Source: CBDBGD01 sp965205235 (GTDB lineage Bacteria; Chloroflexota; Dehalococcoidia; Lucifugimonadales; UBA1127). From it: a stretch of DNA of 64,000 nucleotides. Shown one piece after another: positions 1-9,165 of this stretch. The position numbers were made by a program, and so were the translations under genes. The stretch lies in NCBI GenBank assembly GCA_965205235.1, contig CBDBGD010000006.1, positions 1-64,000 of the forward strand, given 5' to 3'. The stretch's first letter is position 1; each line of letters begins with the position of its first letter. The notes under the pieces were generated by a model. The model searched no databases. It was given only the letters and a program-made list of their open reading frames with translations, and was not told where the DNA came from.

Positions 1-2368
1 CCGCTGCCAGTAGAGCGACAAGGCCAGGCGTTCCAACCCAGAGTAGCCAGTTGAACCCGACGGGCGTGATGGGCACGCCGATGAAGTACGTGAGGGGCGT
101 GAGACGGTCGTCACCGTTGAAGGTGAAGGTGAGCGGTACAGCGGTCAGGGTCTCATCGTCGGGCACCTCCAGATCCAGCAGCGCCGTTCCGCTGCCGTCC
201 GTGACGACCTCGGTCCCATGGCTCGTCCGGAGAGTGGCCCAGGGAATCCCCTCTCCCCTATCGTCCCTCAGCGTGGCCTCCAGGCGGACCACGCGCCCGG
301 GCCGCACCTTGTCCAGCGGCGCGACGATCATGCTTACGCTCGACTTCACGGCAAAGGACGCCGTGGCACCGGCGTCCACGCTGTCCGCAGCGACGACCAC
401 TTCCGCCGCCCTCAATGGGGCATCCTGGTCCACGTGATGGCTGAAGGTGAACGCACCTGACTCGCTGGATTGGGTCACGCCGGCTCCGTCGACGGTTAGC
501 TCGACGCCGGGGAATGGGCGGTTTCCAAGCAATACCGTGCCCCGCAGCTCCACGGCATTGCCGCGGGCGACGGGTCCCGCCGGCTCCATGACAATCCGAG
601 GAACGCCAACGACCACCTCCGCAGCGGCGGCACTGGGCGCGAGATGATCGGTGCCCGGAAACGTAACAGCGAGCTCCAACGTGGTCTCCACAGCGTCAGC
701 CGGCGCGCGGGGGTCCAGGCCGGCCACCCCCTCCCAACTGAACGTTCCGTCTGCCTCCGTCACCAGTGGCTGAGAGACTCCCGCGTCCAGTTCCACTGTT
801 GCGTCTGCAACCGGCGATCCGTCGGCGCGCAGTAGGACGCCGGTCAGCGTGAAGGTCTCGCCCTCTTGGACAACGTCGGGGGCCTCCACCGTCAGGGCTG
901 TGGGGGCCAGCACGGTGAACGTCGAACTCGCGGAGTTGGGCGAGATGAAGTCGCCGCCCGGGAACTGGAAGGTGAGGGAGTGCGGTCCGGTCCGGTCAAA
1001 GGCAGGATGCTCATATTCGAATGCGCCGTCGTCGCCGGTGGTGACTGTGGCCAGCTCGGCTCCGCCGGCATCCAGGATGGTAAGCGGGGACTGGCCCAAG
1101 GGGTCGAGCTCACTGGTGGTGAGTCTCCCTGCGAACACTCCGCCCTGGCCCTGCTCGAGCTGGCTCGGTCCCTCCACGGTCAGTAGGACAACCTGCTGTA
1201 CCGCGACACTGGTGGCGGCTTGGGAGCCCAGCACAAAACCGTCGCCCGAGAAATCCGCCCGGATCGCCACGGCCCCTGGCGCGTCCAGCGTGCTCGAAAG
1301 CTCGAACATCCCCGATGCGTCGGTCAGCACGTCCGTGGAACGTTCGCCAACGTACACCGTCACGGTCTTGCCCGATAGGGCCTCGCCGCGTATGCCCTGC
1401 AAGGCGCCGGTTGTGACGAACTCTTCGCCCACCTCGACCGAACCCGGCGTCTGAATGGTGGTCTCCGTGGACAGCGTCACTTCGAAGTCGATGCGAGCGC
1501 GGTTGTCAAGCAGGAACTCCGCCCCGGCGAGCTCCACCTCCACCCAGTGGGGCCCGGGGTCGGAGAACACCCGGACGAACTCGAAGTTGCCAAAGGAGTC
1601 CGTGACCACGGGTTCAATGAGGGCGCCGTCTACGGCAATCTGGATCTCTCGGTCCGGCACACCCTGTCCGGTGTCTTCCGAAAGCCTGCCGGTGAAAACA
1701 GCCTCCACGTCCACGGGAACTTCCGAGGGACCGGTAAGCCTGATGCCGCTTCCTGAGTAGACGCTGATGTCCGGGTCGCTCCAGGACTCGTTGTAGCGTT
1801 TGTTTCCTACCGCCCGTGCCAGCAGCTGGTAGGACCCCAGTTGCAGGGACTCGGGCAGCTCCGCCTCCGCTTGGAACCGGCCTCTGCGAACCGTGGTTGT
1901 CCCGATGATGATGCCGCCGTGCTCCTTTGTCTCGTTCACGTAGATCTCGACCTTCATGCCGTCGACGGCGTAGTTGGTTATGGTGCGTACCGTGCCACCC
2001 ACGGTGAAGGGCTGCCCGCGTCGTACGTCCGACGGGGACCGGGTGATTTCAGTCACCGTGTCGAGGGGAGGAGGCGGTGCTGGTGGAGTTGGTGGTGGGA
2101 AACGAACTGGAGGTTGGGGAGGCACCCTATCAAATGGCCCGCCTGAGCCGGTGGGTTCAAAGGTGACCCAGCCTATTCCCTCCAGCGCCACCTCAGCCCA
2201 CTGGTGTGCCTGGCCCGCGTAGACGGTTTGCTTGGCGTTTGTTCGCGAGACCGCCCAGCCGGAGACAACCCTGGCGGGGATGCCCACGGAACGCGCCATG
2301 ACCACAAAGGCGCTGCTGAACACGCCGCACGTTCCCTCCCGGTGGTCAAAGAGGAACCAGTCCACGGG
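1..2368 (-). CDS. C-terminal part of giant multi-transglutaminase surface protein (out of frame, partial)
   Basis: This open minus-strand frame continues the protein of 2173-6912 after a one-base deletion near 2368/2369 and runs off the left edge. It begins inside the fourth transglutaminase module (VDWFLFDHREGTCGVFSSAF), which has the expected catalytic Cys (codon 2327-2329) and a His in QAHQWAEVAL. The position of the usual Asp reads FEPT, so Glu replaces Asp (codon 2156-2158). A Pro-rich linker follows, then about six immunoglobulin-like or carboxypeptidase-regulatory-like beta domains of about 90 residues with repeated phrases such as VTDSFGNFEF and TEADGTFSWEG. The last visible residues (FNWLLWVGTPGLVALLAA) look like the start of a membrane anchor. 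I infer an extracytoplasmic, membrane-tethered protein of the TgpA type. Confidence 0.75.
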
Positions 2369-5300
2369 TCGCGCCCGGGAGGCACTGCGTCTTCGGGCCC
2401 ATCGGCGAACCGATAGGGGTACTGCGTCTTCAGGAAGCTCTCCAGCGCCCTGGCTTTGGCGTAGGTCGAGCTGTAGCGCGACGTAACCGCCTCCGCCAGC
2501 TCCCGGATGCGACGGGGCAGGTCTTCTGGGAGCTGGAGATAGGTCCGGTCCGAGGTCCCCGGGGCCGAACGGTATGCCGCAGCGCTGTGAGTAGCGCTCC
2601 TGAACGTCCAGGAATAGTCGGAGACCGGCCCATTCACCCGGAAGGTGGCGCTGAAGGGGTAGTAGTCTCCTTGGACGCTTGTCGTTTGCAGGCCGCTGGG
2701 GACGGGAAGCACAGTGAACGGAAGCGATGTGTTCGCCGCTGTGGGGAGTGCCCGAACAACGTACGTTCTCCCTCCCTGATTTCGCTGTACAAGCAGGGCC
2801 GGGTCTCTTCTCTCCCAGGGCAACCCCGACCACTCGTGGCGTGCCAGGTCCACCATGTCTGGAATGCTATCGCCTGCGATGACGTCGGCGACCACGGGGT
2901 CCACCTGCTTCCAGTCGCCGTCCACATACACGTCGCCTGTTGCGGTCCTCAGGTAGCCTGTATGTGACGTGCCTTCCAGCCTGAAGATCGGGATCCGCTC
3001 CCCTCCGGCCGAGGCTTGTCGTGTGCTGGCTCCCGGGATGAGCAGCATTGAACCCGACCCGCCCCCTCCCAGTCCTTCACCGTCTTCGCCTCCTTGGACC
3101 AGGGCCCCTCCGTTCTCCAGCCGAGTCACCTCCGCTCCCCCTTCTTCAAGGGCGCGTAGCGCCTCCTCGAAGCCTTCGGGGTCGCTGCCGGCAGTGCCCT
3201 GCAGGGCCGACCGTGCTGATGCTCCTCCGCGGGCCGTCGGATCGAAGGTGACCCAGCCCACTCCGTCAAGCGCTACTTCGGCCCACTGGTGGGCCTGGTC
3301 CGCATGGACAGTCTGGCTGGGACTTGACTGTGAGACTACCCAGCCGGAGACGATCCTGGCGGGGATGCCCGCGGAGCGCGCCATGAGCACAAAGGCACTG
3401 CTGAACGCGCCGGACGTTCCCTGTCGACGGTCGAAGAGGAACCAGTCCACGGGATCGCGCCCCGGAGGCACGGCACCCTGGGGCCCGCCTACGTAGCCGT
3501 ACGAGTACCGCAACCTCAGATATGTCTCCAACGCCTTTGCTTTGGCATAGGGCGAGCTGTGGCCGGCAGTGATGGCCAGCGCAAGGTCTCGGATGCGCGA
3601 CGGTAGGTCCGGTGGCGTCTGGAGATAGGCCCGGTCCAAAGACACGGAGGCGGACCGATATGCCTCGATGCTGTGGGAGTCGTCCCGGAACGTCCAGGAG
3701 TAGTCCTGCTGGTAGTCCTTGGTCCGGAACGTGGCGCTGAAGGGGTAGTAGCCTCCCCGGACATCTGTGGTTTGCAAGCCGAGGGGGACGGGAAGCGTCC
3801 TGAATGGAAGAGACGTGGTTCCCGGCCTTGGCAGCGCTTGGACTACGTGTGTGGCCCCTCCCCGATTCCGATGGACAAGCAGCGCCGCGTCTCTTCTCTC
3901 CGAGAGTAACCCGGTCCACTCGTAGCGTGTACGCTCCACCATATCTGGGATGCTGTCCCCCGTGCGAACGTTCTCGACTACGGGGTCCACCTGCCTCCAG
4001 TTTCCGTCCACGTACGCATCGCCCGTGGCGGTCCGCAGGTAGCTGGTATGGGGTACGCCCTGTAGCCTGAAGACCGGGATTTGGGTTGAAGGAGCCCATC
4101 GTCCTGACGTGGTCCCCCCAAAGCAGGCTGTCAAGCTGCCTCTGCTTACAAGAGCTCCTCCGGTCTCCAGTCGAGTTATCTTTGCGCCCGCCTCTTGAAG
4201 GGCCCGCAGCGCCTCCTCCAGCATCTCGGAGTCGTCAGGCGGGGCTTCCCAGGCCGCCTCTGCACGCGCTCCTCCCGGGGTGGGATCAAAGGTGACCCAA
4301 CCCGTCCCCGCAAATGCCACCTCCGCCCACTGGTGCGCCTGGTTCGTGTAGACCGTCTGGCTATAGGACGTAGCGCCAATGGCCCAACCGGAAACCACTC
4401 TGGCCGGAAGCCCCAGCGACCGCGCCAGGAACACGAAGGCGCTGCTGAAGCTGCCAGAAGTTCCTTCGCGGTCCTCAAAGAGAAAGCGATGAACGGGGTC
4501 GTCCACGTCCGAGGGCGTTGACTGCTGCTCCGGATCGGCGTACGCGTAGGTGTAGGTCGACCGCAGATACTCCTCAATCGCCTTGGCCTGGGCGTAGGGT
4601 GTTCTCTGACCTGCCGTGATTTGAGCTGCAAGGTCATAGACCGGACCCCGTCGGGCCCACTCCGGCAGGTTTGTATACGGTGAGTTGACGCCGGTCTGCA
4701 ACCTCCCCGCACCATGCAGTACGGCCTGCGAGTAGTTTTCGCCTATGGAGGACCAACCGTAGATGCTCGTGGGCTCGTCGATGGCGAAGAGAATGCTCTT
4801 GGGCCAGTAGAGTCCTCCCACGTCCGCGGACTTCATGCGCTGTGAGATTGGCACCACACCGCGGGGTATATCCTGGTCGGCTTCAGCAAGTGAGAGAAAT
4901 ATCTCCTGTGAGTACGTGGCAACTCCGCTGACCGATGGGAGGGTCCTTCCCTCGTTGTAGTCATGGTAGGTGTTGTCCTGCAACCGCCACTGACCGTCCT
5001 GGTAGACGTCACCCACTGCAGTCCGCAGGTAGTTCGTGTGTCGTGCTCCCTGGACTTCAAACACGGCGACCTTGCGCGGTTCGGCGGCGTCTTCGGCCGT
5101 TGTGCCCGCAACAAACCCAATGATGGCGGAGTCACGCGTAACTATGGCGCTTCCGTTCTCCAGCCACGTCACAGTCCCCATCTTGTGCAGGGCTTCCAGG
5201 GCTGCGGCCCGCACTTCCTCGTTCTGGTCGCTCAGGGCCACGCTCAGTTCCATGATCGCTGCGTGGTACCTGCGCTCGCCCAGGATCTCCGCTGCTGCCG

Positions 5301-6912
5301 CTCGCGCCGTCGGGTCGGTCTCGGTCAGGAGGATGTGTGCCAGCTCCTCAGACTCCCACTGCCGAAGGGCTTCTGCGGCAGCCGTTCGTACGGTCTCTTC
5401 GGGGTCGTCAGACTGCGCGTCCAGCAGGGGACGCAAGCCCCCCGGGTGTTCCATCTCGCCGAGGCTCCACGCAGCAGCGAGGCGGATAAGCGTGTCGCCA
5501 TCTGCGCGGAGCAGGCTGGCCACGTCCGCTACGGTCCACCCTGCTTTGAGGCTGCCGAGCCCGCGGATGCAGGTCGACCGGACTCCAGTGTTTTCGTCGA
5601 ACTTAGCAGCCTCCAACAGCCCCTCTTCCGCCTTCCTTCCGCCAAGCTTGGTGAGCGCTTCGGCTGCGGCTATCCTGACGAGCGCCTCTTCATCATCGCC
5701 GAGGGCCTGAAGCAGCGGGTCGATTGCCCTTGGGTTGCCGATTATCCCCAATGTCTCGGCTGCCGCGGCCCTCATGGTCGGGTCCTCGTGAGTCAGGAGG
5801 ATCCGTATCAGCTCCTCAATGTCCAGCTTGTGCAGCGCATCCTCCGCTGCAATCCGAACAGCCAATGTGTTGTCGGTCAGCGCGGCGCGTAGGAGTACCG
5901 GCAGGGCGTCTACGCCCTCGTCACCCAGGGCTTCCACGGCCTTCTGCCGGGCCTGGGGGTCGTCGCTGGTCTTGAGTTCCTCGATCAGCTCCAGTTCGCC
6001 GCCTGACTCCTCCGCCAGGCGCTCATCGGTTGGCGTAGGGTCAAAGGTCACCCACCCGATGCCATCCAGGGCGATCTCCGCCCACTGGTGGGCCTGATCC
6101 GTGTAGACGACCTGCTCCTCCATTTGCGCATCGATTGCCCACCCCGCTACGACCCTTGCGGGGATGCCCGCGGCTCGGGCCAAAACGACGAAGGCGCTGC
6201 TGAAGCTGTCGCTGGCGCCTACCCGCCGATCGAAGAGGACCCAGTCGACCGAGTCCTGACCCTCCGGCGGTTGCGTCGCCTCGGTGAGCGGGTCGGGGGC
6301 GCGGTATGCGAGTTTCTCTCGGAGGTATTTTCTGATGCGATCGGCCCTCAGGTAGGGCGACGGCTCATCCTGGAACTGCTCTGCCAGGTGGTAGACGCGC
6401 TCGGGGAGGTCGTCCGGGAGCTGCAGATAGGCCGGGGCGTCAGCCGCGGAGGCCGCGACAAGGTCGCGAGGCGAGAACTGAAGGACCCATGCCTCCCACT
6501 CGTACCACCCAATCGCCTCTGCGACGCTCACGGTGTTGCTGAAGGGATGGTAGGTCGCGGGGGTGCTTATCCACTGCAAATCCTTCGATACGGGAAGTGC
6601 GCCGGCGCCAAAGCTGTGGGACTCCCAGTACGAGGTCACCGCTATGTTGTCAGTCTCCGCGATGGCCGGTTCCACGGAGGGAGGAGCAAGAAGCACCGCA
6701 CCCCGTGACCGCGCCTCTTGTCTCACTTCTTCCATCAGGGGGACAACTGCATCAGCGACCAATAGATCAAAGTCCAGCGGCACGCCTACCGGATAAAGCT
6801 GGGCCCACTCTCCGTTCCTATAGACATCGCCGGTTGCGGTGCGGAGGTAGCGCGTGTGGGAGGCTCCCACAACCCAGAACACCGGCTCAGGTTCCGCGGA
6901 GTTGGTCTGCAA
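2173..6912 (-). CDS. Giant multi-transglutaminase protein, central part (cut at 5' by transposon, frameshifted at 3')
   Basis: The frame encodes 1,579 residues; only about the first 1,514 are the native sequence, because a single-base deletion at about 2368 puts the tail out of frame. Three transglutaminase-like modules are complete, each preceded by a segment with the signature HTxYLRTATGDVYxDGxW. PBS-lyase-type HEAT repeats (about residues 305-600) lie between modules 1 and 2. The catalytic Cys position is Ser in every complete module (Ser234 in GASDSF, Ser819 in GTSGSF, Ser1167 in GTSGAF), while His (for example His275, QAHQWAE) and Asp (for example Asp291, TFDPT) are kept. The apparent TTG start at 6912 is not a real start: it is the target-site duplication of the inserted element, and the true N-terminus is at 9229-10035. 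The family (TgpA-like) normally crosslinks or hydrolyses amide bonds outside the membrane. Confidence 0.85.
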   Translation of the reverse strand: MQTNSAEPEPVFWVVGASHTRYLRTATGDVYRNGEWAQLYPVGVPLDFDLLVADAVVPLMEEVRQEARSRGAVLLAPPSVEPAIAETDNIAVTSYWESHSFGAGALPVSKDLQWISTPATYHPFSNTVSVAEAIGWYEWEAWVLQFSPRDLVAASAADAPAYLQLPDDLPERVYHLAEQFQDEPSPYLRADRIRKYLREKLAYRAPDPLTEATQPPEGQDSVDWVLFDRRVGASDSFSSAFVVLARAAGIPARVVAGWAIDAQMEEQVVYTDQAHQWAEIALDGIGWVTFDPTPTDERLAEESGGELELIEELKTSDDPQARQKAVEALGDEGVDALPVLLRAALTDNTLAVRIAAEDALHKLDIEELIRILLTHEDPTMRAAAAETLGIIGNPRAIDPLLQALGDDEEALVRIAAAEALTKLGGRKAEEGLLEAAKFDENTGVRSTCIRGLGSLKAGWTVADVASLLRADGDTLIRLAAAWSLGEMEHPGGLRPLLDAQSDDPEETVRTAAAEALRQWESEELAHILLTETDPTARAAAAEILGERRYHAAIMELSVALSDQNEEVRAAALEALHKMGTVTWLENGSAIVTRDSAIIGFVAGTTAEDAAEPRKVAVFEVQGARHTNYLRTAVGDVYQDGQWRLQDNTYHDYNEGRTLPSVSGVATYSQEIFLSLAEADQDIPRGVVPISQRMKSADVGGLYWPKSILFAIDEPTSIYGWSSIGENYSQAVLHGAGRLQTGVNSPYTNLPEWARRGPVYDLAAQITAGQRTPYAQAKAIEEYLRSTYTYAYADPEQQSTPSDVDDPVHRFLFEDREGTSGSFSSAFVFLARSLGLPARVVSGWAIGATSYSQTVYTNQAHQWAEVAFAGTGWVTFDPTPGGARAEAAWEAPPDDSEMLEEALRALQEAGAKITRLETGGALVSRGSLTACFGGTTSGRWAPSTQIPVFRLQGVPHTSYLRTATGDAYVDGNWRQVDPVVENVRTGDSIPDMVERTRYEWTGLLSERRDAALLVHRNRGGATHVVQALPRPGTTSLPFRTLPVPLGLQTTDVRGGYYPFSATFRTKDYQQDYSWTFRDDSHSIEAYRSASVSLDRAYLQTPPDLPSRIRDLALAITAGHSSPYAKAKALETYLRLRYSYGYVGGPQGAVPPGRDPVDWFLFDRRQGTSGAFSSAFVLMARSAGIPARIVSGWVVSQSSPSQTVHADQAHQWAEVALDGVGWVTFDPTARGGASARSALQGTAGSDPEGFEEALRALEEGGAEVTRLENGGALVQGGEDGEGLGGGGSGSMLLIPGASTRQASAGGERIPIFRLEGTSHTGYLRTATGDVYVDGDWKQVDPVVADVIAGDSIPDMVDLARHEWSGLPWERRDPALLVQRNQGGRTYVVRALPTAANTSLPFTVLPVPSGLQTTSVQGDYYPFSATFRVNGPVSDYSWTFRSATHSAAAYRSAPGTSDRTYLQLPEDLPRRIRELAEAVTSRYSSTYAKARALESFLKTQYPYRFADGPEDAVPPGRDPWTGSSLTTGRERAACSAAPLWSWRVPWASPPGLSPAGRSREQTPSKPSTRARHTSGLRWRWRE
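6904..6912. repeat. Target-site duplication, left copy
   Basis: GGTCTGCAA here is repeated exactly at 9229-9237, directly abutting both ends of the inserted element. Read on the minus strand it is TTG CAG ACC (Leu-Gln-Thr), in frame in both halves of the interrupted gene. This is the expected signature of a 9-bp staggered-cut insertion. Confidence 0.9.
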
Positions 6913-6922
6913 GGCTTTGCAC
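6913..6922. repeat. Left terminal inverted repeat of the element
   Basis: GGCTTTGCAC, a perfect 10-bp inverted match to 9219-9228. It lies immediately inside the target duplication, so it marks the exact left end. Confidence 0.88.
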
Positions 6923-6935
6923 GTTTAGCTAGGCC

Positions 6936-6968
6936 TGCACTAAAACTCCGCATCTTGCACCAAAAGTC
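6936..6968. repeat. Left pair of subterminal 13-bp repeats
   Basis: TGCACTAAAACTC (6936-6948) and TGCACCAAAAGTC (6956-6968) are spaced exactly 20 bp start to start, two helical turns. The same pair recurs at the right end (9166-9198) with the same spacing and the same orientation. They are plausible transposase or regulator binding sites. Confidence 0.7.
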
Positions 6969-6998
6969 CAGCTAGGCCAGCAGGCCGACCGCCCTTTC

Positions 6999-7379
6999 TT
7001 AGTTCGGCTGGCGACCGTACTCGTTCTCACCCTCTTTCCCCGCCCCAAACAGCAGGGCAATCTGCACGACAAACCCAACCAGCGGAACAATGAGTATCAG
7101 CGCCCATCGCCCGGAGTGTCCGAGGTCATGGAGCCGCCGAACCGCAGCGGCTATGCCTATCCACACAATCAGCACAAGGATGGCAATCGACGCGAGTGTC
7201 TCTATCGCGGCCCCAGCTTCCTCGCCTGCAACCGCCTCCACGAGTACCAAGATGAGGTTTTGGACCACCACGCCGACGATGAAGACCGAAACCGGCACGA
7301 GTAGCGCGAGCACCGCGTAGCGAAGGCGGCCAATCCGCCCATCAAAGCTCAGAAAGGTCTGGCGGAGTCTTGCCAACAT
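6999..7379 (-). CDS. DUF805 family small membrane protein (transposon passenger)
   Basis: The product is 126 residues and starts MLARLRQTFLSFDGRIGRL, the typical DUF805 N-terminus with a short amphipathic lead (FDGRIGRLRYA). Three or four hydrophobic segments follow (about residues 22-53, 66-85 and 95-115), and the family's LHDLGHSGRWAL phrase is present before the last of them. The ATG at 7379 is preceded by a GGGGG-rich ribosome site about 8 nt upstream; a longer reading to 7514 would run through a strong hairpin and is unlikely. DUF805 proteins are inner-membrane proteins of unknown function. It lies wholly between the element's inverted repeats and is transcribed opposite to the transposase, so it is cargo of the element, not a native neighbour. 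Confidence 0.85.
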   Translation of the reverse strand: MLARLRQTFLSFDGRIGRLRYAVLALLVPVSVFIVGVVVQNLILVLVEAVAGEEAGAAIETLASIAILVLIVWIGIAAAVRRLHDLGHSGRWALILIVPLVGFVVQIALLFGAGKEGENEYGRQPN

Positions 7380-7415
7380 AGAGGAGCCCCCTTTCAGACA
7401 GGTGTGGGTTCGAGT

Positions 7416-7497
7416 GTTGAGCTCTCTTGCCCGGACAGCCCGCAGAAAGGGGGCACAGGCCCCATTTCCTGTCATGCGGGGTCCGGGAGAGCTCAAC
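7416..7497 (-). promoter_or_regulatory. Long hairpin in the 5' leader of the DUF805 gene
   Basis: GTTGAGCTCTC plus CCCGGAC at 7416-7436 pairs with GTCCGGGAGAGCTCAAC at 7481-7497 with a 3-nt bulge. The pairing continues inward with TGCGGG/CCCGCA, and a smaller ACAGG/CCTGT hairpin sits inside. It lies 37 nt upstream of the DUF805 start on the minus strand. Its role (attenuator, insulator against read-through, or RNA stabiliser) is not known. Confidence 0.6.
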
Positions 7498-7584
7498 GGA
7501 GAGGACGATACCAAGAGGGCGCGCTGGCCGCAAGGGGGCAGGATGGGGATTCTGCGTGATTCCCTGGAGGCGCTGCTCTCGCGC

Positions 7585-7613
7585 TTGCACGCGATCGTGA
7601 GAAGGAGTACGAT
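7585..7613 (+). promoter_or_regulatory. Candidate promoter for the structured RNA and micro-ORF
   Basis: TTGCAC (7585-7590) and TACGAT (7608-7613) are separated by exactly 17 bp. Transcription would begin near 7620, just before the first stem of the structured leader. The boxes are moderate matches to the sigma-70 consensus. Confidence 0.45.
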
Positions 7614-7636
7614 AGCCTAATTTGGAGTTGGACGCA

Positions 7637-7770
7637 CAAGACCCCCGGTGTGAACGGGGGCCTTGCTCGTCGGTCTTGACGACCGAGGTGCCACAGACAA
7701 AGCACCTCAGATGATCCCGCTATCGGCACCTCCCGTCAAGACCCTCCTAAAGATTTTCAGGAGGGTTTTA
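7637..7770 (+). ncRNA. Structured RNA with mutually exclusive helices and a Shine-Dalgarno hairpin
   Basis: Stem A: 7637-7647 pairs with 7655-7665 (10 pairs, one mismatch, 7-nt loop). Stem B: GGTCTTGACG (7672-7681) pairs with CGTCAAGACC (7734-7743), 10 perfect pairs. Stem C: GAGGTGCC (7685-7692) pairs with GGCACCTC (7725-7732), 8 perfect pairs. An alternative stem uses the same 5' strand with GCACCTC (7702-7708). The last hairpin, ACCCTCCT (7741-7748) with AGGAGGGT (7759-7766) followed by TTTA, shares three bases with stem B and contains the AGGAGG that serves the micro-ORF at 7773. The layout resembles a cis-regulatory switch or type I toxin leader; no known riboswitch core was recognised. 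Confidence 0.55.
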
Positions 7771-7772
7771 TC

Positions 7773-7847
7773 ATGCGGAAGCCACCCGTGCCCGACTGGG
7801 CGGTCTTCGTTGCGGTGTTCGTCACGCTGGCCTTCTTGGTCTCCTAG
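7773..7847 (+). CDS. 24-residue hydrophobic micro-peptide downstream of the structured RNA
   Basis: The ORF reads MRKPPVPDWAVFVAVFVTLA then FLVS and a TAG stop. It has a short basic, Pro-rich head and a single membrane-length hydrophobic stretch (about residues 10-24). An AGGAGG ribosome site lies 8 nt upstream at 7759-7764, inside the 3' arm of a hairpin. Size and composition resemble small membrane peptides such as type I toxins, but that function is inferred from shape and context only; a chance ORF after a terminator is the main alternative. Confidence 0.4.
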   Translation: MRKPPVPDWAVFVAVFVTLAFLVS

Positions 7848-7990
7848 AAGCGACGCCGGTAGAGAGCTTACGGCCCTGACCCCTCTGCCAGGGCCCGCTC
7901 GCTCCTCGCACTCCCGAGATTCGCGTCGTTCAGCGCGTCCGCTGGGCCGCGACGCATCTCGTCACATGACGTTCCGAAGGAGCTGTTTCG

Positions 7991-9151
7991 ATGCAGAGGG
8001 CTCGACAGATTGGACACAAACGGCGAAAACCCGTACGCAATTGGAGCGCTTTCGGCGGGTTTCAGCTTGACTTATGGCGTGAAATCGTCGATAATCCGAG
8101 GGTAGGAAAAGCGGAAGCGGCAGTGCTCGTAACACCGCCGCCTCCAAGTCAAAACGGAGGGTTGAGCTCCGCCATGACCACCATCAAGTCTACGCCACGA
8201 ACCACCTACCCGCAAGACTGGCCTGCGTACAACGCTGCCCAGACCGCCGAGAAAGACATCCTCATGGGCCTGCTGGCGGACCTGTGCGCTCAGGTTCCCC
8301 AGCTACCGCTCCAGCCAACCGGGCGGCCTCGGCTTCCCGTGAGCGACATGCTGTTCACCGGAGCGCTCAAGGTCTACACGGGCCTTGCCTCCCGGCGGTT
8401 CGCCTCGGATGTGCGGGACGCCCATCGCAGGGGCTACACCAGCGCAACCCCCAGCTTCAACACGGTGACCCGCTACATCGCCAACCCCATGTTGACGCCC
8501 ATCATCACCGAGCTGGTCGAGGAGACCGCAGCCGTCCTACGAGATGTCGAGCGGGACTTCGCCGTGGACGCCTCGGGCTTCTCCACCAGCCGCCACGAGC
8601 GGTGGTTCGACCACAAGTGGGGACGGGAGAAGTCCAAGCGGCAGTGGCTGAAGGCCCACATCTGCGTCGGCGTCAGGACGAACGTCATCACGGCCATCAA
8701 GGTCACAGCGGGGAACGTCCACGACAGCCTGGTGCTGCCGGAGCTGGTGGACCGGACGGCCCAGCAGTTCACAGTGGATGAGGTGTCGGCGGACAAGGCG
8801 TACCTGTCGGAGAAGAACCTGGCGCTCATCGAGAGCTACGGCGCAGCGCCCTACGTGCCGTTCAAGAGCAACACCACCGGGCGGGGCTCGGCCATGTGGA
8901 GGCGGCTCTACGCCAACTTCATGCTGAACGAGGCGGAGTGGGACCGCCACTACCACAAGCGCTCCAACGTGGAGACGACCTTCTCGATGGTCAAGGGGAA
9001 GTTCGGGGATGCGGTGCGGTCGAAGAGCACCACCGGCCAGGTGAACGAGATTCTGCTGAAGGCCCTCTGCCACAACCTCTGCGTGGTCATCGGAGCGATG
9101 CACCGGCTCGGGCTCACCGCCCCGGCCTTCGGGTCCTTCACCCCCAACTAG
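7991..9151 (+). CDS. DDE transposase (IS4/IS5-like)
   Basis: The product catalyses movement of the enclosing element. The core is clear from MTTIKSTP (8175) onward: a helical N-terminal domain, then the catalytic acidic residues in FAVDASGFS (first Asp), VDEVSADKAYLS (second Asp) and KRSNVETTFSMVKGKFG (Glu, with the spacing of the IS4/IS5 Y-E-K box). The start at 7991 has a good AAGGAG site 8 nt upstream and adds 61 poorly conserved-looking residues; the ATG at 8175 (GGAGGG 13 nt upstream) matches the natural N-terminus of such proteins better. The frame is intact, so the element may still be active. Its right end is about 80 bp downstream. Confidence 0.88.
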   Translation: MQRARQIGHKRRKPVRNWSAFGGFQLDLWREIVDNPRVGKAEAAVLVTPPPPSQNGGLSSAMTTIKSTPRTTYPQDWPAYNAAQTAEKDILMGLLADLCAQVPQLPLQPTGRPRLPVSDMLFTGALKVYTGLASRRFASDVRDAHRRGYTSATPSFNTVTRYIANPMLTPIITELVEETAAVLRDVERDFAVDASGFSTSRHERWFDHKWGREKSKRQWLKAHICVGVRTNVITAIKVTAGNVHDSLVLPELVDRTAQQFTVDEVSADKAYLSEKNLALIESYGAAPYVPFKSNTTGRGSAMWRRLYANFMLNEAEWDRHYHKRSNVETTFSMVKGKFGDAVRSKSTTGQVNEILLKALCHNLCVVIGAMHRLGLTAPAFGSFTPN

Positions 9152-9165
9152 GGCTCAGGCACACT

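Noticed and set aside
7741..7770. Plain rho-independent terminator only
   Set aside because: The stem and T run fit a terminator, but the 3' arm is also a perfect AGGAGG 8 nt before an ATG, so a translational role is kept open and reported as a finding.
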